Source: Pseudomonas lini
Lineage (GTDB): Bacteria; Pseudomonadota; Gammaproteobacteria; Pseudomonadales; Pseudomonadaceae
DNA length: 64,000 nucleotides
NCBI RefSeq assembly: GCF_030812475.1
Contig: NZ_JAUSSR010000001.1
Span: 372,001-436,000 of the forward strand
Reading direction: 5' to 3'
The position numbers and the translations under genes are program-made. A model generated the notes under the pieces. The model was not told the DNA's origin and made no database searches. It worked only from the letters and a program-made list of their open reading frames with translations. Below, piece after piece: positions 10,354 to 19,964 of this stretch (position 1 is its first letter; every line of letters starts with the position of its first letter).

Positions 10354-11214
10354 CTAAGGCAGTTCAATCCGCTCGCTTTCCCCTGGCACCGTCGGCCAAT
10401 CCCCGGCCGCCCAGCGTCGCCGCGCTTCATCGATTGCCGCCGGATCACTCGCCACAAAATTCCAGTTGATCCGCCGCGGCCCATCCAGCGGTGCGCCGCC
10501 GAACAGCACGGCGTGACAGTCGCTCTCGGCGCACAGCGTCATCTCTTCCCCGGCAGGCAATATTGCCAGCGTATGAGGTTCCAACAGCTCGCCATTCAAC
10601 TGCGCCTGGCCACTCAACACATACAGCGCCCGCTCTTCATGCTCGGTAGGTATGAGCAGAGTGGTCGCCGTTTGCAGCTTCAATTCGGCATACAGCGTAG
10701 GAGAAAGCACTGGCACCGGCGATTCCAGGCAAAAGCCGGACCCAGCAATCATCCGGATCTTCACCCCGAGGTTGTCGCTGACCGGCAGCGTGGCCGCCGG
10801 ATGGTGGCTGTAGTGCCCCGGGCCTTGTTCATGCTCCTTGGGCGATGCCAGCCAGATCTGCAGCCCGTGCATGCTGAACCCGCTGTCCTTCAACGCCTGG
10901 GGTGTGCGCTCGACATGGGCGATCGCGCTGCCGGCCGTCATCCAGCTGACATCCCCGGCCTCGACCACCTGGTCGGAGCCGAGGCTGTCCTTGTGCTGGA
11001 TTTGCCCTTCGAACAAGTAGGTGAGGGTGGACAGGCCGATATGCGGATGCTGCCTGATGTTCATGCCTGTGCCTGCCGGGTAGCGGGTTTGCAGCATGTG
11101 GTCGAAAAACACGAAGGGCCCGACGCTGCGGCATTTGGCTGATGGCAAAGGGCGAAGAATCGGTTGGCCTTCGACATCTTCGGCGCGGGGGCGGATTACG
11201 AGCGGAGAATTCAT
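10354..11214 (-). CDS. Pirin family protein (bicupin)
   Basis: This 286-residue cytosolic protein has the two cupin domains of pirins. The N-terminal metal site is visible as RQHPHIGLSTLTYLFEG, with more His and Glu downstream (IAHVERTPQ, near residues 104-112). Bacterial pirins include quercetin 2,3-dioxygenases and regulators of pyruvate dehydrogenase, and the sequence alone does not decide between them. The ATG at 11214 (MNSPLVIRP) is preferred over upstream codons because the conserved fold starts there. The next gene on the same strand, encoding OsmC, is 61 bases upstream. Confidence 0.88.
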   Translation of the reverse strand: MNSPLVIRPRAEDVEGQPILRPLPSAKCRSVGPFVFFDHMLQTRYPAGTGMNIRQHPHIGLSTLTYLFEGQIQHKDSLGSDQVVEAGDVSWMTAGSAIAHVERTPQALKDSGFSMHGLQIWLASPKEHEQGPGHYSHHPAATLPVSDNLGVKIRMIAGSGFCLESPVPVLSPTLYAELKLQTATTLLIPTEHEERALYVLSGQAQLNGELLEPHTLAILPAGEEMTLCAESDCHAVLFGGAPLDGPRRINWNFVASDPAAIDEARRRWAAGDWPTVPGESERIELP

Positions 11215-11275
11215 GGTGCATTCCAGGCTGAGCGGGTGACGCACGGAGCATAACCCGCTTGCGCAGCCCTTGCCG

Positions 11276-11692
11276 CTATTGGCTGAACGCACCTTCGGAC
11301 AGATGGGTTTCGATGCTGACCTCGGTGCTGGTCATCAGCTTGTGTACCGGGCAGCGGTCGGCCACGCGGTGCAGTTCGTCGCGCTGGGCATCGGTGAGTA
11401 CGCCCTTGAGGGTCAGTTTGACGTGCAGGGCATATTTGCCTTTCTGCTCTTCGCTGTTATCGCGTTTGACCTCGACCGTGACACCGGTCAGCGGGATGTC
11501 TTTCTTTTTGGCGTACATCTTCAGGGTCACGGCCTTGCAGGCGCCAAGGGCGGCGTCGAAGTAGTCATGGGGCTCTGGCGCCGTGCCTTCGCCGCCGATA
11601 TCTTTGGGTACATCGGCAAACATCTCGTGCTCGTCGATCTGGATGCTGTGACGAAAACCTTCGGCGGAAACGGTATTGACGGTAACAGTCAT
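11276..11692 (-). CDS. OsmC family peroxiredoxin-like protein
   Basis: This 138-residue protein of the OsmC/Ohr family reduces organic hydroperoxides with two conserved cysteines. Both are present: one in the helix LGACKAVTLKMYA (near residue 51) and one in VADRCPVHKLM (near residue 113). The spacing fits OsmC/YhfA-like proteins. The ATG at 11692 is chosen because MTVTVNTV begins the family's first strand and GAGG lies 8 bases upstream. It probably shares a transcript with the downstream pirin gene. Confidence 0.9.
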   Translation of the reverse strand: MTVTVNTVSAEGFRHSIQIDEHEMFADVPKDIGGEGTAPEPHDYFDAALGACKAVTLKMYAKKKDIPLTGVTVEVKRDNSEEQKGKYALHVKLTLKGVLTDAQRDELHRVADRCPVHKLMTSTEVSIETHLSEGAFSQ

Positions 11693-11842
11693 GGGAAACC
11701 TCGCAGGCAGAAAAATTGGTCGGTCAAAAAAGACCTTGAAGTTATAGAGCATTCCTGCAAGTTAGCGTTCCACTTTCTTGTCTTGATGAACCCTCTCCCT
11801 TGCCGGGGGGTCTACGCTGTTCCTACATTCCGGAGATCGCCC

Positions 11843-12847
11843 GTGCCTCTGTTCCGCTCCAGCGTTGCCTGCCTGTTGGTCTTTGCCTGCCACGTTGCCA
11901 GCGCCCGGGAATATGCCTACAGCGATGCGCACCTGCATTACGTGGACTTTTTTCAGGAAACGGCCGGCATGCCCGAATTGCTCAAGGCCATGGCCGACAA
12001 TCGCATCGAGCATGTGATGATTTCCGGCATTCCGGTGGCCAAGAAATGGCACGAGGACGAACCCAGGCGCCCACGTTATTACGCCGGCGACGACGCCGAT
12101 GCCTACTGGTACAGCGCTACCGACGTCATAGTCGCCGCCGCTGTGAACAGCCTGCCCCCCGAGAGACGTCAGTACTTTCACCCGTTCCTGTCAGGCTTCA
12201 ACCCTAACGACAAGAACTCCGTGGCGCATATCCAGCGCATGCTCGATCTCAATCCCGGTCTGTGGCAAGGCATAGGCGAAGTCTTTACCCGCCATGACGA
12301 CCTGACCGCGCTGACGTCCGGCGATACGCCACGGGCCAACAACGAAGCCATGACGCGCATCTATCATTTGGCGGCCGAAAACGACTTGCCGGTCATGCTG
12401 CATTCCAACATCACCTCCAAGCGTGAGAAAAATCCACTGTACCTGGCGGAAGTCGAAGAGCCGCTGCGCAATCATCCGCACACCCGGTTCATCTGGGCTC
12501 ACGCCGGTACCAGCGCCGAGATTCATCGCCACCAGCCCCGGCTGGACTTTCTGCTGCCGACCTTGACCCGCATGCTTGAGGCGTATCCCAACCTGTTCGT
12601 GGACCTGTCCTGGAGCATGCTCACGCCTTATCTGCTGGATGAGCAGGGCAAGCCTCGGGGCGAGTGGTTGAAGCTGGTGGAGCGCTTCCCGGAGCGCTTC
12701 ATGCTCGGCTCCGATGTCGTGGGACGTTTCAACAAGCTTGGTCAGGAAATGCGCAGCTTCGATCCTTTTCTCGATGCGTTGCCGGAAGACGTCGCCAGAA
12801 AAGTCGCGCGGGATAACTTTCTCTCGATCCTGCCCCGCCCCCTGTAG
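11843..12847 (+). CDS. Exported amidohydrolase-family metal-dependent hydrolase
   Basis: This 334-residue protein has a signal peptide (residues 1-21, cleavage after VASA) followed by an amidohydrolase-2 TIM barrel. Metal-ligand positions are visible: DAHLHY (HxH, near residues 29-32), MLHSNIT, FIWAHAGTS and LGSDVVGRF. The GTG start at 11843 has GGAG 7 bases upstream and gives a clean signal peptide. The same frame is open far upstream, but that extension is antisense to the OsmC gene. The substrate is unknown. Confidence 0.82.
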   Translation: MPLFRSSVACLLVFACHVASAREYAYSDAHLHYVDFFQETAGMPELLKAMADNRIEHVMISGIPVAKKWHEDEPRRPRYYAGDDADAYWYSATDVIVAAAVNSLPPERRQYFHPFLSGFNPNDKNSVAHIQRMLDLNPGLWQGIGEVFTRHDDLTALTSGDTPRANNEAMTRIYHLAAENDLPVMLHSNITSKREKNPLYLAEVEEPLRNHPHTRFIWAHAGTSAEIHRHQPRLDFLLPTLTRMLEAYPNLFVDLSWSMLTPYLLDEQGKPRGEWLKLVERFPERFMLGSDVVGRFNKLGQEMRSFDPFLDALPEDVARKVARDNFLSILPRPL

Positions 12848-12944
12848 GAGCGAGCTTGCTCGCGAAAATCGCATAGACGACGCGGGCAACCTGGCAGCGC
12901 TGCGTTATCGTTGACGTTTTTCGCGAGCAAGCTCGCTCCTACAG
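12842..12944. repeat. REPIN, GTAGGAGC subtype
   Basis: Inverted REP units lie at 12842-12866 and 12920-12944 with identical arms. The left arm overlaps the stop codon of the amidohydrolase gene. The spacer contains GCGTTATCGTTGACG, found in related form in the REPINs near 50.0 and 57.4 kb. Confidence 0.92.
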
Positions 12945-12974
12945 TAGCCACATGGCCATGGGATATCCCGGACG

Positions 12975-13003
12975 AAAAAAAGCCCCGCATCTGCGAGGCT
13001 CTT
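12975..13003 (-). terminator. Terminator of the purM-purN-DUF3108 operon
   Basis: Read on the minus strand, AGCCTCGC pairs with GCGGGGCT (one mismatch) around a 4-base loop and is followed by seven T. It lies 15 bases past the DUF3108 stop codon. Confidence 0.85.
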
Positions 13004-13018
13004 TCGTATCGATCCGGA

Positions 13019-13732
13019 TCAGCTGCCTTTGACAGCCTTGCCGTTGACCGTACCGTCCAGGAGCATGATGTTGTACTCCTTGCCGTCAGTCTCGACCTGT
13101 TGCAGGCGGACCAGCAGGTAATCCCAATCCTTGGCGAACCACAGCACGGTAATGCGTTTGCTCTGGGTCGGATCGCGAACGCGCTCGACCTTGATCGCCT
13201 CGATCTGGCCGGCCTTGGTGTCGACTTTTTCCGAGCCCAGCACGCGGAAGTCATAGGTGTCGACTTCGCCATCGTCGACGACCTGATAGCTCATGCTTTT
13301 CTTGCCGGCGGCCACGTCATGCTGCAGGGCCAGCTGATAAGTGGATTTGTCGACCATGCCGCGGTTGAGCGGGAGTTTGACCGGGTCGCCGCGATCGGTG
13401 CCGGTGACCATTTTGTTGGTCCAGTCGAAGTCCAGGTCAGCCTTCTTGGCTTTGCCCAGGCCACCCCGTTCGAAATGGTAGGACTGCGGCAGCAGCGTGT
13501 CCTTGTCCAGGGTCAGGGTGCTTTCTTCTGTCAGGCTCGCGATCATCATCGATGCCTTGAAGCTGAGCTTCCAGGCGCCGTTGGCTTGCTTGGTCAGGCT
13601 GCGCTCGGCGGTGCCGCTCATGGGCAACTGCTTCCAGTCGGCGGTGTAGCTGGCGGAGAAAGGTTGAAGTTCTGCAGCCTGCGCAAATGGCAGGACGAGC
13701 AGAGCGCAAGCGAAGAGCAGGGCGCGACGCAT
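13019..13732 (-). CDS. DUF3108 domain periplasmic protein
   Basis: This is a 237-residue exported protein. Residues 1-20 are a signal peptide (MRRALLFACALLVLPFAQAA). The rest is a beta-rich DUF3108 domain with the pattern ...PFSASYTADW... near the mature N-terminus and repeated hydrophobic strands. The family is uncharacterised. It follows purN by 8 bases and shares the operon's terminator, an arrangement I recall from P. aeruginosa. A purine-related role is not supported by the sequence. Confidence 0.86.
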   Translation of the reverse strand: MRRALLFACALLVLPFAQAAELQPFSASYTADWKQLPMSGTAERSLTKQANGAWKLSFKASMMIASLTEESTLTLDKDTLLPQSYHFERGGLGKAKKADLDFDWTNKMVTGTDRGDPVKLPLNRGMVDKSTYQLALQHDVAAGKKSMSYQVVDDGEVDTYDFRVLGSEKVDTKAGQIEAIKVERVRDPTQSKRITVLWFAKDWDYLLVRLQQVETDGKEYNIMLLDGTVNGKAVKGS

Positions 13733-13740
13733 AAAATCTC

Positions 13741-14391
13741 CTAGGTTCGAATCAAGTGGCCGCTGGCGGCGAGTAGCTTCCCATCCAGTAAAGCACCTTG
13801 CTCGCCGAGTGATAAACGACCTTCGGCAAACCAGCGTACAGCCATTGGGTAGATCAGGTGTTCCTGGCGATGGACCCGCTGCGCCAGACTCTGCGGCGAA
13901 TCCTGCAACTCTACCGGTATTACTGCCTGTACGACCAGTGGTCCGCCATCGAGTTCCTCGGTGACGAAGTGCACGGAGCAGCCATGCTCTGTATCTCCGG
14001 CCTCCAGCGCGCGCTGGTGAGTGTGTAACCCTTTGTATTTGGGCAGCAGCGAGGGGTGGATGTTGAGCAGGCGACCCTGGTAGTGACGCACGAAGCCGGC
14101 GCTGAGAATGCGCATGAAGCCGGCCAGTACCACGAGTTTGGGATTGAAGGCGTCGATCAGTTCGATCAGTGCGGCATCGAAGGCCTCGCGGCCCTCGAAA
14201 GCCTTGTGATCCAGGCAGCGGGTGTCGATACCCGCGTCCCTGGCGCGTTGCAGGCCGTAGGCGTCGGCACGGTTGGAGATCACCGCAGCGATGCGGGCCG
14301 GGCTGTCGCCGGTCCGCGTGCTGTCGATCAAGGCCTGCAAGTTACTGCCGGTGCCGGACAACAGCACCACCACATCACAGGTGACAGACAT
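13741..14391 (-). CDS. purN: Phosphoribosylglycinamide formyltransferase
   Basis: This enzyme transfers a formyl group from 10-formyl-THF to GAR, the third step of purine synthesis. It has 216 residues. SGTGSNLQALI near the N-terminus binds the phosphoribosyl group. The catalytic Asn-His-Asp triad is visible in LLNIHPSLLPKYKG (Asn, His) and EELDGG (Asp). Its ATG overlaps the purM stop by one base, so the two consecutive pathway steps are translationally coupled. Confidence 0.97.
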   Translation of the reverse strand: MSVTCDVVVLLSGTGSNLQALIDSTRTGDSPARIAAVISNRADAYGLQRARDAGIDTRCLDHKAFEGREAFDAALIELIDAFNPKLVVLAGFMRILSAGFVRHYQGRLLNIHPSLLPKYKGLHTHQRALEAGDTEHGCSVHFVTEELDGGPLVVQAVIPVELQDSPQSLAQRVHRQEHLIYPMAVRWFAEGRLSLGEQGALLDGKLLAASGHLIRT

Positions 14392-15449
14392 TAATGAGCC
14401 TTAAGGTTCTTCAGTTCAACCTGAGCCGCGCCTTCGGCTGCGGTGGAGATCTGGCCGATGACCCAAGGCTGCTCGCCGGCTTCACGCAGCACATTCAGCG
14501 CGGTTTCGACGTGCTCTTGAGCGACGCAGATCACCATGCCCACGCCGCAGTTGAGCACGCGGTGCATCTCGTTTTCGTCAACGTTGCCTTGCTTTTGCAG
14601 CCAGTCGAACACGGCAGGGCGAGTCCAGCTTGCAACGTCGACCACCGCTTGGGCGCCTTTTGGCAGCACGCGCGGGATGTTGTCGAGCAAGCCACCACCG
14701 GTGATGTGGGCCATGGCCTTGACGGCGCCGGTGTCCTTGATCAGCTTGAGCAGCGGCTTCACGTAGATGCGGGTCGGCGCCATCAGCAGGTCGGTCAGCG
14801 GCTTGCCGTCGAGCTGGATGTTTTCGATGTCGGCACCGGACACTTCGATGATCTTGCGGATCAGCGAGTAGCCGTTGGAGTGCGGGCCGGAAGACGGCAG
14901 GGCGAGCAGGGCATCGCCGGCAGCGACTTTCGAGCCGTCGATGATTTCGGATTTTTCCACGACGCCGACGCAGAAACCGGCCAGATCGTAGTCTTCGCCT
15001 TCGTACATGCCAGGCATTTCAGCGGTTTCGCCGCCGACGAGGGAGCAGCCGGACAGTTCGCAGCCGGCGCCGATGCCGGTCACGACCTGGGTCGCGGTTT
15101 CGACGTTGAGCTTGCCGGTGGCATAGTAGTCGAGGAAGAACAGCGGCTCTGCACCACAGACCACCAGATCGTTGACGCACATGGCCACCAGGTCGATGCC
15201 GATGCTGTCGTGCTTGTTCAGGTTCAGTGCCAGGCGCAGCTTGGTACCGACGCCGTCGGTACCGGAAACCAGCACAGGCTGCTTGTAGCCGGCCGGGATT
15301 TCGCAGAGGGCGCCAAAACCGCCCAGGCCGCCCATGACTTCCGGGCGCGCAGTGCGCTTGGCGACGCTCTTGATGCGTTCGACCAATGCTTCACCGGCGT
15401 CGATGTCTACACCGGCGTCCTTGTAGCTCAGGGAGGGTTGCTTGCTCAT
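14391..15449 (-). CDS. purM: Phosphoribosylformylglycinamidine cyclo-ligase (AIR synthetase)
   Basis: This enzyme closes the imidazole ring with ATP in the fifth step of purine synthesis. It has 352 residues from the ATG at 15449 ([17 protein letters not shown]), the usual length. Family features include SYKDAGVDI at the N-terminus, [35 protein letters not shown] and the C-terminal [17 protein letters not shown]. An upstream in-frame extension is open but does not resemble PurM. It is the first gene of the purM-purN-DUF3108 operon. Confidence 0.97.
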   Translation of the reverse strand: MSKQPSLSYKDAGVDIDAGEALVERIKSVAKRTARPEVMGGLGGFGALCEIPAGYKQPVLVSGTDGVGTKLRLALNLNKHDSIGIDLVAMCVNDLVVCGAEPLFFLDYYATGKLNVETATQVVTGIGAGCELSGCSLVGGETAEMPGMYEGEDYDLAGFCVGVVEKSEIIDGSKVAAGDALLALPSSGPHSNGYSLIRKIIEVSGADIENIQLDGKPLTDLLMAPTRIYVKPLLKLIKDTGAVKAMAHITGGGLLDNIPRVLPKGAQAVVDVASWTRPAVFDWLQKQGNVDENEMHRVLNCGVGMVICVAQEHVETALNVLREAGEQPWVIGQISTAAEGAAQVELKNLKAH

Positions 15450-15830
15450 GATCCAGGCCTTTAGGGGGGATTCAGGGGTAACGACCGGGTCCAGGGGACC
15501 ACTTGTACAGGCGAGGGCGGTTGCCGAGCGCAAATTCAAGGGCCCGGCTGTTGCCGGTCTGCGAAGGCGCGCGATTTTATCAGGCTTGAGGGGCAGCGGC
15601 CATCCTCAGGCCGACAGCAGGGGGCATATCGATTGAAAAAAACTGTAATTGCCGGGGTTGGTGCAATCGCGCCCGGCTGTATAAGGTAGCGCTAGTAACC
15701 GTCTATCGTTATGGCAGTGCGAAAAACTTACCCGGGTCGTGTGAATGTTTTGCGTCGGACGAGGGTCACAACCTTGCTCGTATGTCTTCATGCGGTCTGT
15801 TCCAGCCGCTCTCGTTGTCAGGAATCTTCC
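15450..15830. other. Divergent intergenic region, purM and the DUF2066 gene
   Basis: These 381 bases separate two divergent start codons and should contain both promoters. I see no convincing gene, no REP and no clear PurR-type palindrome. Frames open on the plus strand run into the DUF2066 gene but lack a ribosome-binding site and family similarity. Confidence 0.5.
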
Positions 15831-16889
15831 ATGCGTTTTCTCAAATTGCTGTTTATGGGCGGCTTATCCTTGGTCAGCCTTGCCAGTCACGCCGAAACCG
15901 TCAAAGGCCTTTACCAGGTGCGCGAGCCTGTCAGCAGTCAGGCGCCCGAGGAGCGCGATCAAGCCACCCAGCGAGCGCTGGATACCCTGGTGTTGCGCCT
16001 GACCGGTGATCCCAAGGCGGCGCAAAGCCCGGGGTTGGCGGCGCTGCGCAAGGATCCGCAGCAGATCATCAGTCAATATGGCTTTGATGCCGGCCCGCCG
16101 GAGGTGCTGAAGGTCGATTTCGACCCGGCCACCACCGAGCAGGCGTTGCGCCGTGCCGGATTGTCGCTCTGGGGCGCGAACCGACCGTCGATCCTGGGCT
16201 GGTGGTTGAACGATGCCACCGAGGGTTCGAGCCTGGTGGGTGATGGTCAGGCCAGCGCGGCGCCATTGCGCCGCGCGGCACAACACCGTGGTTTACCATT
16301 GCGCCTGCCGCTGGCGGACCTGAATGAGCAGATCGTGGCCACCGCGCCGAATCTGGAAAGCGCGGACCCGGCGCCGTTGCGCGGCGCTTCGGGCCGTTAC
16401 AACGCCGATGCCTTGCTCGCCGTGCATGCCCGTGAAGAAGGGGGGCAGTGGCAAGCCAAGTGGCGCTTGTGGCTGGGCGATCAAAAAGAGGCCGGCAGTG
16501 TGCAAGGCGCGGATCAGGCCGCCGTGGCCGATGCGGTCATGCTGGCGGTCAATCAGCGTCTGGCACCACGGTTCGTGGTCAAGCCGGGTGCTTCGAGTGA
16601 GCAATTGCTGGAAGTGCAGGGCATGAACCTGGAGCGTTACGCGGCCCTTGGGCGTTTGCTCGAACCTTTTGGTGCGCGCCTGCAAAGCGTCGACGGCGAC
16701 CGGATCCTGTATCGGGTCAATGGCAGCGCCGAACAGTTGAAGGCGCAGTTGTCCCTGGCCAGGTTGCAGGAAGTGCCGGCCGGTGAAGCGCCGGCCCCCG
16801 CGACCCCGGCCCAGCCCGCGGTGGATGGCTCGGTACCTGCCGTGGCGCCGCCGCCGAAACCGACGCCGCAGCTGCGATTCCGTTGGTAA
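15831..16889 (+). CDS. DUF2066 domain exported protein
   Basis: This is a 352-residue protein with a signal peptide (residues 1-21, ...SLASHA). The DUF2066 domain begins VKGLYQVREPV and contains QRALDTLVLRLTGDP. The C-terminus is a low-complexity Ala/Pro stretch (roughly residues 315-350) ending in LRFRW. The ATG at 15831 has AGGA 7 bases upstream. It lies between purM and the perM/hda genes as I recall for P. aeruginosa. Function unknown; a periplasmic or envelope role is likely. Confidence 0.84.
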   Translation: MRFLKLLFMGGLSLVSLASHAETVKGLYQVREPVSSQAPEERDQATQRALDTLVLRLTGDPKAAQSPGLAALRKDPQQIISQYGFDAGPPEVLKVDFDPATTEQALRRAGLSLWGANRPSILGWWLNDATEGSSLVGDGQASAAPLRRAAQHRGLPLRLPLADLNEQIVATAPNLESADPAPLRGASGRYNADALLAVHAREEGGQWQAKWRLWLGDQKEAGSVQGADQAAVADAVMLAVNQRLAPRFVVKPGASSEQLLEVQGMNLERYAALGRLLEPFGARLQSVDGDRILYRVNGSAEQLKAQLSLARLQEVPAGEAPAPATPAQPAVDGSVPAVAPPPKPTPQLRFRW

Positions 16890-16924
16890 GTCGTTCTTTC
16901 CTTATATAGAAGCTGGAGTGGTTC

Positions 16925-17998
16925 ATGGCCGATACGCGGCGTTGGTACTGGTTGGGTGGGGTGATCCTGCTCTGCGCGTTTTTCTGGCTGTTGCATCCGA
17001 TCCTGACGCCGTTTCTGGTGGCGCTGCTGTTGGCCTATCTGTTTGACCCGCTGGTGGATCGGCTGGAGAACGCCGGTCTTTCCAGGACCTGGGGCGTCAT
17101 CGCGGTATTTACGCTGTTCACCCTGATCTTCACCACCTTGCTATTGGTGCTGGTGCCGATGCTCGCCAAGCAATTGTTTCGCTTGTACGAGCTGACGCCG
17201 CAGATGCTCGACTGGTTGCAGCACAGCGCATTGCCTTGGGCGCAATCGAAATTTGGCCTGTCGGACGGTTTCTGGAAATTCGACCGACTCAAGGCCGCCA
17301 TCAGCGAACACATGGGCCAGACCACCGACATTGTCGGCGTAGTGTTGAGTCAGGCGACGGCTTCCGGGCTGGCATTGATCGCTTTGTTGGCCAATCTGGT
17401 GCTGATCCCGGTGGTAATGTTCTATCTGTTACGGGACTGGGACCTGATGATGGCCAAGATCCGCAGTCTGCTGCCCAGGGATCGAGAAGCCCGTGTGATG
17501 ACGCTGGCCGGTGAATGCCATGAAGTGCTGGGTGCCTTCGTGCGCGGGCAGTTGCTGGTGATGGTGGCGCTGGGCGTGATCTACGCGGCGGGCCTGATGC
17601 TGATAGGGCTGGAGTTGGGGCTGTTGATCGGTCTGATCGCCGGTTTGGCCGCGATCGTGCCGTACATGGGTTTTGTCATCGGGATAGGTGCGGCGTTGGT
17701 TGCCGGTCTGTTCCAGTTCGGTGGCGACCTGTACCCCATGGTCGGCATCGTCGCGGTGTTCATGGTCGGTCAGGCCCTGGAAGGCATGGTGCTCACGCCG
17801 TTGCTGGTAGGGGACCGGATTGGGCTTCATCCGGTCGCTGTGATCTTCGCGATTCTGGCGGGGGGCGAGTTGTTCGGCTTTACCGGTGTGCTCCTGGCGT
17901 TGCCGGTGGCGGCGGTGATCATGGTGCTGGTGCGTCATGTGCATGATTTGTACAAGGATTCAGATATGTACAGTGGCGTCGACGAGCCTGAGCTCTGA
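16925..17998 (+). CDS. AI-2E/PerM family permease
   Basis: This 357-residue inner-membrane protein of the AI-2E exporter family has about eight hydrophobic segments in two clusters (residues 5-80 and 150-350). A soluble amphipathic stretch lies between them. The family motif near GLAAIVPYMGFVIGIGAALVAG is present. Members export autoinducer-2, act in cation antiport, or are uncharacterised; no substrate can be assigned. It follows the DUF2066 gene by 35 bases, with an AGCTGGAG ribosome-binding site. Confidence 0.88.
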   Translation: MADTRRWYWLGGVILLCAFFWLLHPILTPFLVALLLAYLFDPLVDRLENAGLSRTWGVIAVFTLFTLIFTTLLLVLVPMLAKQLFRLYELTPQMLDWLQHSALPWAQSKFGLSDGFWKFDRLKAAISEHMGQTTDIVGVVLSQATASGLALIALLANLVLIPVVMFYLLRDWDLMMAKIRSLLPRDREARVMTLAGECHEVLGAFVRGQLLVMVALGVIYAAGLMLIGLELGLLIGLIAGLAAIVPYMGFVIGIGAALVAGLFQFGGDLYPMVGIVAVFMVGQALEGMVLTPLLVGDRIGLHPVAVIFAILAGGELFGFTGVLLALPVAAVIMVLVRHVHDLYKDSDMYSGVDEPEL

Positions 17999-18228
17999 GG
18001 CGGGGTGAGCGTTGCTCGCGGGCGGCCTGGTTCATTGCCGGGTTGGCCCGCTTCCTTTGCATGGCTGTCGCCCAAAGCGCCAAAGAAACTGTCATAAAAC
18101 CAGTGTGTTAACGCAAACCGTTGATTTTGCTTGTGGTCTGTCGCATTGTGCGGTCAGCTTCACGGGTATAAACTTCGCAAACTTTACACAGAGGCCACTA
18201 ACGGTTCCCCTGGAACTGTTCAGTCAGC

Positions 18229-18933
18229 ATGAAACCGATTCAGCTGCCCCTAGGTGTGCGTCTGCGTGATGACGCTACCTTTATCAATTACTACCCAGGC
18301 GCCAATGCCGCTGCACTCGGCTATGTCGAGCGGCTCTGCGAAGCCGACGCCGGCTGGACCGAAAGCCTGATTTATCTCTGGGGCAAGGACGGGGTAGGGC
18401 GTACGCATCTGTTGCAGGCAGCCTGCCTGCGGTTCGAGCAGCTGGGGGAGCCGGCGGTGTATCTGCCGTTGGCCGAACTGCTGGATCGTGGCATCGAAAT
18501 CCTCGACAACCTCGAACAATACGAACTGGTCTGCCTCGATGACCTGCAGGCAGTCGCCGGGCGTGCGGATTGGGAGGAGGCGCTGTTCCATCTGTTCAAC
18601 CGTCTGCGTGACAGTGGCCGGCGCCTGTTGATCGCCGCTTCGACCTCGCCGCGTGAACTGCCGGTCAAGCTGGCGGATCTGAAGTCCCGCCTGACCCTGG
18701 CCCTGATCTTCCAGATGCGTCCGCTCTCCGACGAAGACAAATTGCGCGCCTTGCAACTGCGCGCTTCTCGTCGCGGCTTGCACCTGACCGACGAAGTCGG
18801 GCATTTCATCCTGACTCGCGGCACGCGCAGCATGAGTGCGCTGTTCGAGTTGCTTGAGCGCCTCGACCAGGCGTCGCTCCAAGCTCAGCGCAAGTTGACG
18901 ATTCCGTTTCTCAAAGAAACCCTGGGCTGGTGA
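18229..18933 (+). CDS. hda: DnaA regulatory inactivator Hda
   Basis: Hda works with the DNA-loaded beta clamp to trigger ATP hydrolysis by DnaA and prevent re-initiation. It has 234 residues. The N-terminal QLPLG (residues 5-9) fits the clamp-binding motif. The AAA+ domain shows a degenerate Walker A (LWGKDGVGRTHLLQA), Walker B (LVCLDDLQAV) and the arginine-rich sensor region. About 230 bases without another gene precede it and probably hold its own promoter. Confidence 0.94.
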   Translation: MKPIQLPLGVRLRDDATFINYYPGANAAALGYVERLCEADAGWTESLIYLWGKDGVGRTHLLQAACLRFEQLGEPAVYLPLAELLDRGIEILDNLEQYELVCLDDLQAVAGRADWEEALFHLFNRLRDSGRRLLIAASTSPRELPVKLADLKSRLTLALIFQMRPLSDEDKLRALQLRASRRGLHLTDEVGHFILTRGTRSMSALFELLERLDQASLQAQRKLTIPFLKETLGW

Positions 18934-19146
18934 ACCCCGGTCCGACGCAGGTTTCGGCGGTTTCCAGACGCCAAAAAATCCGCTTGCCTACGGGGCCACA
19001 GACTGCGCGACGACTAAAAGGGGCTTGAGCGCTTAGATGTAATCGAGAAACCGGGAAGTCACATAAAGTTCGATTGAATTTGCAAACGAGCATGATTGCG
19101 GGCATAGTCGCGGCTTCTCTTATAACTTTCAGCCACGGTCGTGCCC

Positions 19147-19797
19147 ATGCTAAAGCGCTTCGCACCCCTCGTGCCCCTCGCACTCGTCACCCTGCTGTTC
19201 GGTTGCGCTGCTCATTCTCCAGCGCCCCAGCAAGAGCAAAATCAGCAGGTCATCAATTCAGTTACCGCACAATCGACTTCCGTTCTTCTGCAGGAAGCGA
19301 TTGAGCAAGACGCCGCCACTGATAAAGAACTGGCCAGCTTCGCCAATGGCAAGTCCTACCAGCTTCCGGTTCTGGCCGACAGCATTCTCGAACGCGGCAT
19401 GTCCCTGATCGGTACCCGTTACCGTTTCGGCGGCACCTCCGAAGCCGGCTTCGATTGCAGCGGTTTCATCGGTTATCTGTTTCGCGAAGAGGCTGGCATG
19501 AACCTGCCGCGCTCGACTCGCGAAATGATCAACGTGGACGCCCCACTGGTGACCCGCAGCGATCTGAAGCCCGGTGATTTGTTGTTCTTCGCCACCAATG
19601 GTCGTCGTGGGCGCGTCAGTCACGCCGGGATCTACCTGGGCGACAACCAGTTCATCCATTCCAGCAGCCGCCGTAGCGGTGGGGTCCGGATCGACAATCT
19701 GGGCGACAGTTACTGGAGCAAGACCTTCATTGAAGCCAAGCGCGCACTCGCCATGGCGCCGGATTCAGTTCCGGCCATCGTCACGGCGCGCAAGTAA
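19147..19797 (+). CDS. NlpC/P60 family lipoprotein (peptidoglycan peptidase)
   Basis: This 216-residue lipoprotein has a signal peptide ending in the lipobox LLFGC (Cys20), a short Gln/Ala-rich linker and a C-terminal NlpC/P60 domain. The catalytic Cys is in FDCSGFIGYLFR and the His in RVSHAGIYLGDNQFIHSSS. Such enzymes cut peptide crosslinks in murein. The ATG at 19147 is preferred to a GTG two codons upstream because it gives a standard lipoprotein signal. A terminator and a second, similar gene follow. Confidence 0.9.
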   Translation: MLKRFAPLVPLALVTLLFGCAAHSPAPQQEQNQQVINSVTAQSTSVLLQEAIEQDAATDKELASFANGKSYQLPVLADSILERGMSLIGTRYRFGGTSEAGFDCSGFIGYLFREEAGMNLPRSTREMINVDAPLVTRSDLKPGDLLFFATNGRRGRVSHAGIYLGDNQFIHSSSRRSGGVRIDNLGDSYWSKTFIEAKRALAMAPDSVPAIVTARK

Positions 19798-19880
19798 GCG
19801 GACTTTTTGTAAGGTGAACTTAAAGTCTTACTTGAAGTTTGCCGTGTAGCAGCTAGAATCCTGTTCTAATATTGATGGCA

Positions 19881-19915
19881 AACCGCCTGCGTTCTGCGCA
19901 GGCGGTTTTCTTTTC
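19881..19915 (+). terminator. Rho-independent terminator between the two NlpC/P60 genes
   Basis: A perfect 11-bp stem (AACCGCCTGCG pairing with CGCAGGCGGTT, loop TTCTG) is followed by TTCTTTTC. It stops transcripts of the first NlpC/P60 gene and lies upstream of the start chosen for the second. Confidence 0.85.
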
Positions 19916-19964
19916 TGCCCTGTTGGTGGAAAAAGCCGCGCAGCGAGATCAGGATGTTTTGCCC

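Noticed and set aside
11270..11842. N-terminal extension of the amidohydrolase frame
   Set aside because: It is antisense to the OsmC gene, and the GTG at 11843 gives a good ribosome-binding site and signal peptide.
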